The position numbers and the translations under genes were made by a program. Below, piece by piece: positions 25,726 to 34,978 of a stretch of 64,000 nucleotides of DNA. Under the pieces are notes generated by a model, which was not told the DNA's origin, searched no databases, and was given only the letters and a program-made list of their open reading frames with translations. This DNA comes from an uncultured Draconibacterium sp. (GTDB taxonomy: Bacteria; Bacteroidota; Bacteroidia; Bacteroidales; Prolixibacteraceae), in assembly GCF_963677575.1 (NCBI RefSeq), contig NZ_OY782038.1, positions 1 to 64,000 of the forward strand, read 5' to 3'. Position 1 is the stretch's first letter, and the number at the start of each line of letters is the position of its first letter.

Positions 25726-25833
25726 CAACAGTTGTGACATGAGAAAAGTGCCATTGTTCTCAATTGTTGGACTATTAGACTTATTATTATTGAAATTACG
25801 TATTTTGAGTGGTGTTTATTGGACTATTGTGTG

Positions 25834-25841
25834 TATTTTTG
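25834..25841 (+). promoter_or_regulatory. Promoter -7 box for the divergent AraC gene
   Basis: TATTTTTG matches TAnnTTTG and lies 18 bp before the ATG at 25860, so the leader would be very short. Confidence 0.35.
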
Positions 25842-25859
25842 AAAAACAACTTTTTAAGT

Positions 25860-26738
25860 ATGGAAAAAAAATCATTTCTATTCGATTGGCGTAACGCAAT
25901 AAAGAATGTCAATAACGGAAGTATTGGCAACGATATTATTTTGTTGGATCAACCAGTAATAACACCGGATCTAAAACATCCTTTCAGGGTAGATGTTACA
26001 TCTGTCGTTATATGTTTAAAAGGGAGTACTAAGGGCACAATCAACTTAAGGAAGAATGAAATAAAAGGACCAGGCCTTATTGTACTTTTACGGGATAGTG
26101 TTTTACAATTAGAGGAAGTTAGTGATGATTTCACAGCACTATTTATTGTAATGTCTCCAAATTTTCTGAACAGCCTGAATATCGATGAAAAAATACCGGC
26201 ATTCCTTTCGATAAAAAAGACCCCCTATATTGCACTTCAAAAAGAAGAGCTGGATTCGCTAATTGACTATTACAAAATGATGCAAAGGATTATAACCTAT
26301 AAGGATAATCCATATCAGCTGAATATTGCCAGACATCTTACAATTGCTTTCTTTTATGGTGTAGGATATGGTTTTCATTTGAGAGAGCAAGCGAACGTAA
26401 ATAACAACAAATCAAGACATGACAAACTTTTTGATGATTTTTTATACCTGGTACAAAAGCACTTTAAGGATGAAAGAAGTTTAGACTTTTACGCCAATGA
26501 ATTGTGTTTAAGTTCAAAGCACTTATCAAAAGTAATTAAGGAAACCAGTGGAAAATCGCCGGTAGAATGGATAAAAGAATTTGTTGTTCAGAATGCACAG
26601 GCACTTTTAAAATCAAGTGATTTAACCGTTCAGCAAATAAGTGATGAGCTCAACTTTCCCTCACAATCGTTCTTTGGAAAATATTTCAAAAATGCTGTAG
26701 GGATATCTCCCAAAAACTACCGGGAAAGTAAAGATTAG
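25860..26738 (+). CDS. AraC-family transcriptional regulator
   Basis: 292 residues from the ATG at 25860; the ATG at 25809 would add a non-family hydrophobic segment. N-terminal cupin-like sensor (TSVVICLKGSTKGTINL), C-terminal AraC domain with SLDFYANELCLSSKHLSKVIKE and TVQQISDELNFPSQSFFGKYFKN. Divergent from the AttH-like gene with about 170 bp between, containing promoter boxes for both directions. Confidence 0.9.
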   Translation: MEKKSFLFDWRNAIKNVNNGSIGNDIILLDQPVITPDLKHPFRVDVTSVVICLKGSTKGTINLRKNEIKGPGLIVLLRDSVLQLEEVSDDFTALFIVMSPNFLNSLNIDEKIPAFLSIKKTPYIALQKEELDSLIDYYKMMQRIITYKDNPYQLNIARHLTIAFFYGVGYGFHLREQANVNNNKSRHDKLFDDFLYLVQKHFKDERSLDFYANELCLSSKHLSKVIKETSGKSPVEWIKEFVVQNAQALLKSSDLTVQQISDELNFPSQSFFGKYFKNAVGISPKNYRESKD

Positions 26739-26775
26739 TGGAGAAAGGCCGAAATAAGACTTGTATAATCAATGC

Positions 26776-27786
26776 TTAGAATCTTACTCCCAATAACAAA
26801 TTGAATGTCCCCATTGAATTGGCAGATACATAATCGCCTGAGTTATCCCAATTAATATTGTACTGACAATTAACGCCAAAGAAATATTTGGGCAAACTAT
26901 ATATTACTGCAATTTTGCTTTTATTACGTGTTGTAAAATATTTCTTATGCGAATTGTCGTCCTTTTTAACTTTTGTACCAAGTGATGGGATTACAGTTAG
27001 GTTTGCCAGCCAATTTTTAGAAAACACAAAATTATAGCCGTATCCAACGCTTACACAATAGGTGTAATAATTATTTTTAATGGGGCCGATTTCACTTAAT
27101 GCCGATAAGTCTTCATCATTCTTAAATTCAGAAAAGTCATAGGAAATATTATTATTGGAAAAAGAAATTCCGGCAATAAACGACCCTGCATTTTTATTTT
27201 GCCAATAGTAATGACCATCGGCGTATGCGGCAGAATTTGAGTACCGTTTATTATTAAAATAGTAATAGAAATCTGCACCAAAAATTTTTGATTGTAATCC
27301 ATAAAACGGAATATCCAATACTTTATTTATGTCATTGGAGCCATACTCTGTAATTGTAGTTTCGCCCTCATTTTTTAAATAAAAACATTCCAGACTAACA
27401 ATGTTGCTAACCAAATCAAGGTTTAATCCTTTTCTTTTAGCTTTTTCTCCCGACATTAAATTATTCATGTTTACGTAATAGGCTACCTGTAAAAATTTAT
27501 AGCCCATAAACAGTCCTAAATCGTAATATAAATCCGACTTAAAGTTTACATCAATGTTATTAGGATTTAACTTGTAGACATCTAACCAATTATGGTTTTT
27601 AATACCTACAACAAACTTCGCATCTGTTTTTTTTATGAACGTAGAATCGTAAGTGTTAAAAATGCCCGACAATACTTTCTTCTTTTGCGTAAGCTTACTT
27701 GTTTCCTGGGAAAAGACACGATGAGGCATAAAAGATGTTAAACCTATTAGGATAAACATATATCCAAAAAATTTTGCCTGCCTCAT
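26776..27786 (-). CDS. DUF4421-like secreted/outer membrane protein
   Basis: 336 residues with a signal peptide (ending near VFSQ). The mature part begins with a typical DUF4421 segment (YDSTFIKKTDAKFVVGIKNHNW) and continues with regular amphipathic strands (FLQVAYYVNMN, YYTYCVSVGYGYNF), ending in NLLLGVRF with a terminal Phe, as outer membrane beta-barrels do. Function unknown. Convergent with the AraC gene, 37 bp apart. Confidence 0.7.
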   Translation of the reverse strand: MRQAKFFGYMFILIGLTSFMPHRVFSQETSKLTQKKKVLSGIFNTYDSTFIKKTDAKFVVGIKNHNWLDVYKLNPNNIDVNFKSDLYYDLGLFMGYKFLQVAYYVNMNNLMSGEKAKRKGLNLDLVSNIVSLECFYLKNEGETTITEYGSNDINKVLDIPFYGLQSKIFGADFYYYFNNKRYSNSAAYADGHYYWQNKNAGSFIAGISFSNNNISYDFSEFKNDEDLSALSEIGPIKNNYYTYCVSVGYGYNFVFSKNWLANLTVIPSLGTKVKKDDNSHKKYFTTRNKSKIAVIYSLPKYFFGVNCQYNINWDNSGDYVSANSMGTFNLLLGVRF

Positions 27787-27947
27787 TACGCCGAAGATGT
27801 GTTATTATGCTCAAGATTATTAACAGTCAAAAATGTAAATTATTTTAGAAATAGCAAGGATGTATTTTATTAACTTAATTTTACATACGAACGAAAAAAC
27901 ATAAAAGAACAGCCTCTTTCCCAAAGCCCAAATGGGTGTTTTACCTT

Positions 27948-28046
27948 GAGTCGACTATGAATAAATTAGTTGATTGGCCCCCGTTGATAAACGGGGGCAG
28001 ACAGAAGACTTGCGAAAAACGGACTAGCGAGTACATTGCAACGTCC
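27948..28046. repeat. Structured intergenic element (element B) with GC-rich hairpin
   Basis: Contains a perfect 9-bp hairpin, GCCCCCGTT (27977-27985) with AACGGGGGC (27990-27998), loop GATA, followed by CAGACAGA (27998-28005) and a GGAC (28021-28024) / GTCC (28043-28046) pair. GAGTCG at 27948 precedes it. The same short motifs in the same order occur in the element at 1740-1855. No U-tract follows. Confidence 0.4.
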
Positions 28047-28053
28047 AAAAGCT

Positions 28054-28638
28054 TTAAAAGATATAAAAGAGGCTTAATTGAGCTACCCCCTGTTTATAAT
28101 CTGTATTGTCAAAATCAGAAAAACTGAATTCTGACACTTTGGTCAATCCAACATAGTAACGAGCGCCTATTCCAAACCCCTCAAAACCATCACCTCTGTT
28201 AAAATGATAACCAATCCCTCCAACAACTCCAACATCAATTTTCTCAGCAAAGTCATCATTAAAACCATCATAATCATCAATTAGTAGATTGAACTGTGGT
28301 CCCGCCTCTAAATACAAGCCTATTTTTGAATGATACTGTAACACAATTGGCACATTCAAATAAGAAAGTTCTATATCTTCTTTAAACAAATCATTTTTTA
28401 CTGTTGTGCCTTGTGTTGAAAACAAAATATCTTCCTGGATAGCGAATCTGTCTGAAATGTCAAACGCAACAATCGCCCCACCATGAAAGCCAATCAAGCC
28501 TTCAGTTTTAAATTCGGCATCAATAAAATCACTGTAATCTGTCCCAGCTTTTAACCCAAAATGAAGTTTGTCAAAGAAACCTTGTCCAAATGTTTGAATA
28601 GAGACAAAAACCAGCGCCATTAAAATAACTTTTTTCAT
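28054..28638 (-). CDS. PorT-like outer membrane beta-barrel protein
   Basis: 194 residues with a signal peptide (ending QTFGQ). The mature protein follows the small 8-stranded barrel pattern of PorT/OmpX-like proteins: LHFGLKAGTDYSDF, GFHGGAIVAFDIS, FAIQEDILFSTQG, LNVPIVLQYHS, LYLEAGPQFNLLI, VGVVGGIGYHF, and a C-terminal LSLFYIF with final Phe. Role unknown. It is separated from the GH92 gene by 146 bp and is probably not part of the PUL. Confidence 0.82.
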   Translation of the reverse strand: MKKVILMALVFVSIQTFGQGFFDKLHFGLKAGTDYSDFIDAEFKTEGLIGFHGGAIVAFDISDRFAIQEDILFSTQGTTVKNDLFKEDIELSYLNVPIVLQYHSKIGLYLEAGPQFNLLIDDYDGFNDDFAEKIDVGVVGGIGYHFNRGDGFEGFGIGARYYVGLTKVSEFSFSDFDNTDYKQGVAQLSLFYIF

Positions 28639-28784
28639 ATTAAAATCTATTTATAAATAATGGTGCAAACCTAACTTTGTTTTTTGTCTGCTAAAAGGTC
28701 GTAAAGGGCACAGAATTGGTCTAAAAGTCGTTTTTTAATTAAGCAAACTTTCAGGGTATGTTGGTTAATTCTTCGCAAATGATT

Positions 28785-31022
28785 TTATAAGTCTGCAAAC
28801 GAAGGAGGCAAACTATTTTGCCCCCAGTTCGATGGTTTACTGCCCATTTCAAGAATAAGTTCCCCGCCCTGCATAAGCTCGCTATGACGCAGCCACGACT
28901 GCTCCAGTTTTTTCCCCCGAAATGTTACCGACTGGATATACTTATTCTGGTCAGATAAATTTTGGGCTTTAATAACCAAAGTATTTTTATTCCCGACTTT
29001 AATTGTCGTTTCCTCAAAAACAGGGGAGCTTAGCAGGTAAATGTCCTGCCCCGGAACCGGGTATAAACCCGTGGATGCGAATACATACCATACCGACATT
29101 GTACCGGCATCGTCGTTTCCGGGCAGTCCGCCACGCGAGTTCTGAAATTCTTCATCCATAAGTTTCCGAAGGCAATTAGATGTTTTATCGGGCCTGCCAA
29201 CATAATGATACAACCAAGGTGCGTGAATATCGGGCTGGTTACTGGCTTCGTAATACCTGCTGAACAAAGTATCCAGAAAAGCTTCAAAATTCTTTTCTCC
29301 ACCATGCAAAGCGATTAAATGCTCCATGTTATGTGGAACATACGTGCTGTAATGCCAGGGCGAACCTTCGTAATAAAAACCTTCCCAATACCAGGGCCGG
29401 TAAGCCGGATCGAAGTTTGCCGCCCAGTTTCCTTCCCGGTCTTTACCCCAAAAGAATTTTGTGTTGGGATTGAAAACATTAAAAACGTTCATCGATTTAT
29501 TCATGTATTTCCGGTAGTCGTCATCTTTTCCGAGGGCTTTGGCAACCTGAGCAATACAAAAATCGTTATGCGCATATTCTTCAGTCCGGGAAACAGGGCA
29601 CCACGGCCAGTTGGGTTTATTTACCGAATCGGTTGCAGGCACATAACCAATGCTGTTGTAATCCTTTAGAAAACGCCCGTATTTTCGCGGGTTGTCCGAA
29701 TCAATATCCGAGTTTTTTTTCATAGCCTCGTAAGCCAACTCGTAATCAAAACCGGGGATCTTTTTCTGAATGGCCTCGGAGATTACTACATCGGCATTCG
29801 AGCCTCCCTGAACCATCCCGTAATCGCCGGCAATCCACGAATCGGGCAACCATCCTTTGTGCTGATAAATATCAAGGAGGCAGCGGATCATTGCCGATTG
29901 CCGCTCGGGAGCAATCAGCATGTAAAGCGGGTTAACCGTCCGGTAGGTATCCCAAATGCAATAATAATCCCAGTAGTGTGGTTCATCCGATTCCCATACG
30001 GGATTATCGCCGGTGAGGTCGCGGGGCATAACAGCAGAATGATACAACCCGGAGTATAACAAAGTTCGCTGGTCTGCAGTTCCGCCTTTTACTATTATAC
30101 GGTTAAGATAGTCGTCCCAGATTGTCTGGCTTTGCTGGTGGGATGTTTCCATATCCCAGCTTTTGGCCTCGCTAAAATATTCCATCGCTTTCTCATAACC
30201 GGTATAAGCAATGGCTATTTTCATTTTTACCGGCTTATTTTTTGTTACACCGAATGAAAAGAATGCACCATAGCGAGCTGAATCCTGTTCCGTGTTTAGT
30301 TCCTTCATCTGCTCTGTTTCTCCCGGAAAAACGCCGCTGTTGTCCCAAATTCCGGATGCTTTAAAATCAGAATCAAATTCAGCAACAAAATAAATTTTAT
30401 AAGGATTATTTCCTCCCCAGCCGCCTTTAAAACCGGCACATCCTTTTACCTTGTTTCTATCAATAATTTTGGTTTCAACAAAAGTGCAACGGCTGTTTGG
30501 ACTGTAGCTTTCATTAGTCTTCCGGGTTGCAGATACATCAAGTAAAATGCTTGCTTCCGTTCCTTCTTTAAAAGTATATTGATGTAAACCTGTATGAGGA
30601 TTTAGCATAACAACTTCAGCGTCCACATTTTCTTTATCGAGGCTTGCGGAGTAGAAGCCCGGCAACGCGGTTTCGTTTGAAACAAATGAAAAAGCATTTT
30701 CCGGTTCCGGCTTTCCTGCTTGTGGATAAACCAGGAAATTACCATACCGTCCAATCCCGCCTGTTCCGCTGGTGTGCGTATGTGAGAATCCAATAATTGG
30801 CGCCCCGGTTTTATAGCCCGATGTGGCCTGCCCGTATTTTGAATCGGGACTGATACTCATCACACTAAAAGGCAGGCACGCTCCCGGGAAAGTGTTCCCG
30901 CCGTCATCAACACCAATAAAAGGATTGGCCAATTGGCTTCCCGAAAACTCTGGCGGAGTGTTTTTTACACAAGCCCCCAAAATAAGGGACAACGCTAAAA
31001 TGTATATTGCTTTAATTTTCAT
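28785..31022 (-). CDS. GH92 alpha-mannosidase lipoprotein (variant +1 motif)
   Basis: 745 residues with lipobox ILGAC at Cys18, so surface or periplasmic lipoprotein. GH92 enzymes are calcium-dependent exo-alpha-mannosidases. Visible motifs: NPFIGVDDGGNTFPGACLPF, FSHTHTSGTG, WDTYR, and the catalytic/calcium region LPGNDDAGTMSVWYVF followed by GLYPVPG. Where typical alpha-1,2 enzymes have an EPSHH-type motif it reads QPDIHAPWLYHYVG, so linkage specificity may differ from the neighbour. Last gene of the PUL operon, 22 bp after the second GH92 gene. Confidence 0.92.
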   Translation of the reverse strand: MKIKAIYILALSLILGACVKNTPPEFSGSQLANPFIGVDDGGNTFPGACLPFSVMSISPDSKYGQATSGYKTGAPIIGFSHTHTSGTGGIGRYGNFLVYPQAGKPEPENAFSFVSNETALPGFYSASLDKENVDAEVVMLNPHTGLHQYTFKEGTEASILLDVSATRKTNESYSPNSRCTFVETKIIDRNKVKGCAGFKGGWGGNNPYKIYFVAEFDSDFKASGIWDNSGVFPGETEQMKELNTEQDSARYGAFFSFGVTKNKPVKMKIAIAYTGYEKAMEYFSEAKSWDMETSHQQSQTIWDDYLNRIIVKGGTADQRTLLYSGLYHSAVMPRDLTGDNPVWESDEPHYWDYYCIWDTYRTVNPLYMLIAPERQSAMIRCLLDIYQHKGWLPDSWIAGDYGMVQGGSNADVVISEAIQKKIPGFDYELAYEAMKKNSDIDSDNPRKYGRFLKDYNSIGYVPATDSVNKPNWPWCPVSRTEEYAHNDFCIAQVAKALGKDDDYRKYMNKSMNVFNVFNPNTKFFWGKDREGNWAANFDPAYRPWYWEGFYYEGSPWHYSTYVPHNMEHLIALHGGEKNFEAFLDTLFSRYYEASNQPDIHAPWLYHYVGRPDKTSNCLRKLMDEEFQNSRGGLPGNDDAGTMSVWYVFASTGLYPVPGQDIYLLSSPVFEETTIKVGNKNTLVIKAQNLSDQNKYIQSVTFRGKKLEQSWLRHSELMQGGELILEMGSKPSNWGQNSLPPSFADL

Positions 31023-31044
31023 TTTTTTTAGATCTGTATGTTAA

Positions 31045-33411
31045 TTATTTAAGTGAAATCGATTCAGGCCTGCTGTCGTTAGTGGTTCCCCACTTTTTGT
31101 TTGGAGCAGGTCCCATTTTATAGCTGATTTTTGCCCCGCTTTTTATTTCGTCAAAAGGAATATAGGTTTTGTTCCATTCCTTTCCGTTTAGCTGCATCGA
31201 TTGTATGTAGATATTCTTTTCGGAATAATTATCTGCTTTCATTTCGATTACAGAACCATTTGAAAGACGAACAGTTGCCGCAGGTGCACAGGGGCTTCCA
31301 ATTACGTACTCTTCGTTTACCGGGCAAACCGGGTAAAATCCCAATGTATTAAAAATATACCAGGCTGACATTTGTCCGCAATCATCATTTCCACACAAGG
31401 AATTAGGCTTTGCGCCGTATTGCGTTTTCATAATATAATGAACAAGTTCCTGTGTTTTCCACGGCTGCCCGGCATAATTGTACAAATAGGCAATATGGTG
31501 ACTGGGCTCGTTTCCATGCCAGTACTGTCCAATACCACCATCGAAATGAAGGACGCCTGTTTCGCCATCCACCGGGTTCGGATTAAAGAGTGAATCGAGC
31601 TTGTTGGTAAATTGTTTATCTCCTCCCATCAGGTTTATAAGGCCTTGAACATCTTGCGGAACATACCAAGTATATTGCCAGCTCGACGCTTCAGTAAAAT
31701 CACCTGATTTTTCGTATTTCACCGGGTTAAACGGTTCGCGCCAGTTTCCTTCAGAATCTTTTCCACGCATGAATTTTGTCTCCGGGTCAAACACATTTTT
31801 ATACGACATGGCCCGTTTCATAAAATAATTGTAATCGTCGGTTTTACCCAGTTTCCCTGCCATATGTGCGATGCAATAGTCGTCGTAAGCATATTCCAGC
31901 GTTTTCGAAACCGACTCGTCTTCCATATCAAAAGGGACATAACCCCGCTCCGCATAGTCCAGCACGTGTTCATATGCCGGGCTCATTGCCGTGGTTTTTA
32001 TGGCCTGATAAGCTGTTTCTGCATCAAAATTGCCAATACCTTTCAGGTAAGCGTCTGCAATTACCGAAACTGCGTGATAACCAATCATACACCAGTTTTC
32101 GTTATTATAAAAAGTCCATATAGGCAACAGATTATCCGAACTCTGGTTGAAATGGGCAAGCATCGACTGCACCATATCAGTGTTCCGTTCTGCCTGAATT
32201 AAATTGAACAAAGGGTGAACAGCCCGGTAAGTATCCCACAAAGAAAAAATGGTGTAATTTGTAAATCCGTCAGACCGGTGAATGTTTTGGTCGAATCCCC
32301 GGTACTCACCATTCACATCTTCGTAAATATTAGGCGAAAGAAAAGCATGGTATAAGGAGGTATAAAAGGTTTCTTTTAATTTCTGCTCACCCTCAATTTT
32401 AATTTTATGGAGTTCCCGGTTCCACGCATTACGAGCCTGAAGAGCTACTTCCTCAAAATCCCATCCTGGAATTTCAGCATCCAGATTTTCAAGCGCATTG
32501 GCAGCACTTACAGCCGAAAGCCCGATTTTTACGATTACAGCTTCGTCTTTTTGAACTTTGTAGCGTGTAAAAAACTGCAAATCCTCACCGGATGTTTGTG
32601 TTTCACTTCTGAAATATTTACTGTCATCCAGCACTTTTTTTCCGTCGTTTACAAGCCCTACAGTGTTAAATGGTTTAGAGAAACGGGCAGCAAAATAAAG
32701 GTGCCGCTCGGGTGCCCAGCCTGAAGTGAGATGATATCCGGTAATCAGCTGATTGTTTTCAATACGTAAATTTGCCCAAATGACTTTGCTCTTTAAAACA
32801 TGCGAAAGATCAATAAGGATATTGGCAGAATCCGTTTCCGGGAAAGTAAACCGGGCTATTCCCGCCCTTTCAGTTGCCGTGAGTTCGGCTTTCACGTTGT
32901 AATCTGAGAGAAGAACAGAATAATATCCCGGTGAGGCTTTTTCTGTTTCGTGCGAAAAACGCGACATATAGCCAGTGTCAGGTTCATGTTTGTCTCCCGG
33001 TTCGAATTGCAGCTTCCCAACAGTGGGTATAATTAAAAAGTCACCCAGATCGGGAACGCCTGTACCGTTAAAATGAGTCATGCTAAAACCATACAAAGTG
33101 CTGTCGATGTATTCGTAGCCCGAAGGTCCCCTCCATGATTCTTTCTCGGTATCGGGACTAAACTGTACCAGCCCAAACGGAGTTACAGCTCCGGGATAAG
33201 TGTTGCCGTCGCCCCAGGTTCCCACAAAAGGATTAACGTACTGGGCCAGGTCTTCTGCAGGGATTTCTGTTTTTTGCGGCGCTTGGCAACTGCCCAGAAA
33301 AACAAACAGAATAGTACTGATAATAAGTCTAAAAATATTCTGCTTTTTTTTTGTTTTGGTCGCTTCTGTTAATCGTTTGGTATTAAGGTAATGCATGGTA
33401 GTAGAAATCAT
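31045..33411 (-). CDS. GH92 alpha-mannosidase lipoprotein
   Basis: Up to 788 residues; the ATG at 33411 or a second one at 33396 may be the true start, both ahead of the lipobox FLGSC. GH92 motifs: NPFVGTWGDGNTYPGAVTPFG, FSMTHFNGTG, WDTYRAVHPLF, and the catalytic region LCGNDDCGQMSAWYIF followed by LGFYPV. NEPSHHIAYLYNYAG matches the motif seen in alpha-1,2-specific members. Paired with a second GH92 of different motif, it may remove a different alpha-mannosidic linkage. Confidence 0.93.
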   Translation of the reverse strand: MISTTMHYLNTKRLTEATKTKKKQNIFRLIISTILFVFLGSCQAPQKTEIPAEDLAQYVNPFVGTWGDGNTYPGAVTPFGLVQFSPDTEKESWRGPSGYEYIDSTLYGFSMTHFNGTGVPDLGDFLIIPTVGKLQFEPGDKHEPDTGYMSRFSHETEKASPGYYSVLLSDYNVKAELTATERAGIARFTFPETDSANILIDLSHVLKSKVIWANLRIENNQLITGYHLTSGWAPERHLYFAARFSKPFNTVGLVNDGKKVLDDSKYFRSETQTSGEDLQFFTRYKVQKDEAVIVKIGLSAVSAANALENLDAEIPGWDFEEVALQARNAWNRELHKIKIEGEQKLKETFYTSLYHAFLSPNIYEDVNGEYRGFDQNIHRSDGFTNYTIFSLWDTYRAVHPLFNLIQAERNTDMVQSMLAHFNQSSDNLLPIWTFYNNENWCMIGYHAVSVIADAYLKGIGNFDAETAYQAIKTTAMSPAYEHVLDYAERGYVPFDMEDESVSKTLEYAYDDYCIAHMAGKLGKTDDYNYFMKRAMSYKNVFDPETKFMRGKDSEGNWREPFNPVKYEKSGDFTEASSWQYTWYVPQDVQGLINLMGGDKQFTNKLDSLFNPNPVDGETGVLHFDGGIGQYWHGNEPSHHIAYLYNYAGQPWKTQELVHYIMKTQYGAKPNSLCGNDDCGQMSAWYIFNTLGFYPVCPVNEEYVIGSPCAPAATVRLSNGSVIEMKADNYSEKNIYIQSMQLNGKEWNKTYIPFDEIKSGAKISYKMGPAPNKKWGTTNDSRPESISLK

Positions 33412-33419
33412 AAAATCAA

Positions 33420-34280
33420 TTACTTGCTTATTTTTTTGGGTGAAATTGTCAGGTCATCATACCAGATGTAACTGGTTTTTAGCGGAGCCCAATCGGGACC
33501 ACTTCCGCCATGAAAAGTGGAGAAATAAAACCTGTCAACTCCTTCGCCATTGCTTGTAAAACGAAAACCTTTTTCCAATAACACCGGCTCTCCGTTAACC
33601 CAAACTTCCACTTCTCCGTCGTGTGCGTCGGCTGAAGAATTTATCTTCACTCTTTCAGAAAGTTGATACCATTTGCCCGGCTCAAAAACAACCTGTTCAC
33701 CTGACGGATAAACCAGGGGAAAATCGTCTCCCCACTTGCCTTTTTTATCCATGTGATATAAATAGAGCACTGCTTTTCCGTTTGGGCGCCACATAAAACG
33801 GGCAGTAAAACCGTTCGTCCCGTCGCATATCTGCCCTCCACTGCACAGTTTCCCGGCTGCAAGTCCGGGCAGTTTTCCTCCCAAACGAAAACTAAAATCC
33901 GGGCTAAACATTAGTTTATAAGACATGTAATACTCTTTTTTGTCGGGCAGAACCAGTGAAACCTGCGCCCCATTTCCTGCCGGACCGGAAAATCCAACCG
34001 GGTAAGTTACCCGCAACGATTTTTTGCCTGATGCAGCCTGTGAAGTATCGGCGATCGCGCGTGTTGCCATGCCGTTATCCCAGTTGTCGGTGGTAAAGCC
34101 CGCTTTTTCCCATTCGCTTATAACAAAAGCCTGACCGGCTTGAGCAGTTTCAAAACCTGTGAAAAATTTTACCTGAGAAAAAAGGGCGGTGGGGAATAAA
34201 AGAAAGAATAGTAGAAGCCCCCTCCATCTTCCAAAAAAGGGGAGGGGAGCAGCTTTTAACCTTAAATCCAAAATTTTCAT
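33420..34280 (-). CDS. Secreted polysaccharide-lyase-like protein (PL14/PL20-type jelly roll)
   Basis: 286 residues with a signal peptide (LFSQ). The mature part resembles polysaccharide lyase 14/20-type beta-jelly-roll enzymes acting on uronate polymers: FTGFETAQAG at the start, YYMSYKLMFSPDFSFRLGGKLPGL, GFTARFMWRPNGKAVLYLYH, FEPGKWYQLSERVKIN and DRFYFSTFHGG. The GGKLPGL and WYQL elements are typical. It overlaps the SGNH gene by 4 bp. A lyase would feed unsaturated uronates to the GH88/105-like enzyme in the same operon (inference). It could also be a non-catalytic lectin. Confidence 0.65.
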   Translation of the reverse strand: MKILDLRLKAAPLPFFGRWRGLLLFFLLFPTALFSQVKFFTGFETAQAGQAFVISEWEKAGFTTDNWDNGMATRAIADTSQAASGKKSLRVTYPVGFSGPAGNGAQVSLVLPDKKEYYMSYKLMFSPDFSFRLGGKLPGLAAGKLCSGGQICDGTNGFTARFMWRPNGKAVLYLYHMDKKGKWGDDFPLVYPSGEQVVFEPGKWYQLSERVKINSSADAHDGEVEVWVNGEPVLLEKGFRFTSNGEGVDRFYFSTFHGGSGPDWAPLKTSYIWYDDLTISPKKISK

Positions 34281-34951
34281 TTCAATGCTTCTTTAATTGC
34301 TTTTTCAATGATGGGTTGCATTACATCGTAACCTGCAGCTGTTGGGTGAACGCCATCATTGGTCAATTCCCCTTGCATCCCGTTTTTATCATCTGCCATG
34401 GCCGAAAAGAAATCAACGTAGCTTATCTTATTCTTTTTTGCGTAAGCCTTTATCATCTTATTTAATTCGGGGATCTTTACGTTGGGCTCTTTCCCCGGCC
34501 TCCACGAATAATCGAAGGCTGGCAACACCGAACAAAGCAACACTTCTATTCCGTTGCTTTGGGCAATTTCCGTCATTGATTTAAGGTTGTCCATAATCAT
34601 CTCCAGCGTTGAAGGCCCTGTGTTTCCGGCAATGTCGTTTGTACCGGCAAGAATAACCACAGCAGCCGGTTTTAAATCCACTACATCTGCACGAAAACGT
34701 AGCAGCATTTGTGGTGTTGTTTGTCCGCTGATGCCACGGTTTACAAAATGCCCGGAAAAATAGTCGGGATAGGTTTTTATCCAGTTTTCGGTGATGGAAT
34801 TTCCCATAAAAACTACCCGTTCTTTGTCGGCTGGTTTGGTTTTTAATGCTTCGTTTGCATCACTAAAACGACCCAGATTTGGCCAGTCTTGAGCATTTGC
34901 AACTGTTGCAAATACCATAATCATACTGAAAAACAATACTTTGATATTCAT
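34277..34951 (-). CDS. SGNH/GDSL-family esterase
   Basis: 224 residues with a signal peptide (VANAQ). Block I VVFMGNSITENW has the nucleophile Ser52, block II NRGISGQTT, block III ILAGTNDIAGN, and block V NDGVHPTAAGYD the catalytic Asp/His. In PULs such enzymes remove acetyl or other acyl groups from polysaccharides. It follows the GH88/105-like gene by 27 bp. Confidence 0.9.
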   Translation of the reverse strand: MNIKVLFFSMIMVFATVANAQDWPNLGRFSDANEALKTKPADKERVVFMGNSITENWIKTYPDYFSGHFVNRGISGQTTPQMLLRFRADVVDLKPAAVVILAGTNDIAGNTGPSTLEMIMDNLKSMTEIAQSNGIEVLLCSVLPAFDYSWRPGKEPNVKIPELNKMIKAYAKKNKISYVDFFSAMADDKNGMQGELTNDGVHPTAAGYDVMQPIIEKAIKEALK

Positions 34952-34978
34952 AATTTCTTTTATTATTTAGTTAAACAA

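Noticed and set aside
28054..28638. Outer membrane barrel as part of the PUL
   Set aside because: A 146-bp gap and a general PorT-like fold without glycan features do not support membership.
31372..32724. Open frames antisense to the GH92 genes
   Set aside because: They lie opposite well-supported GH92 coding sequence, have no family features and no ribosome binding sites.
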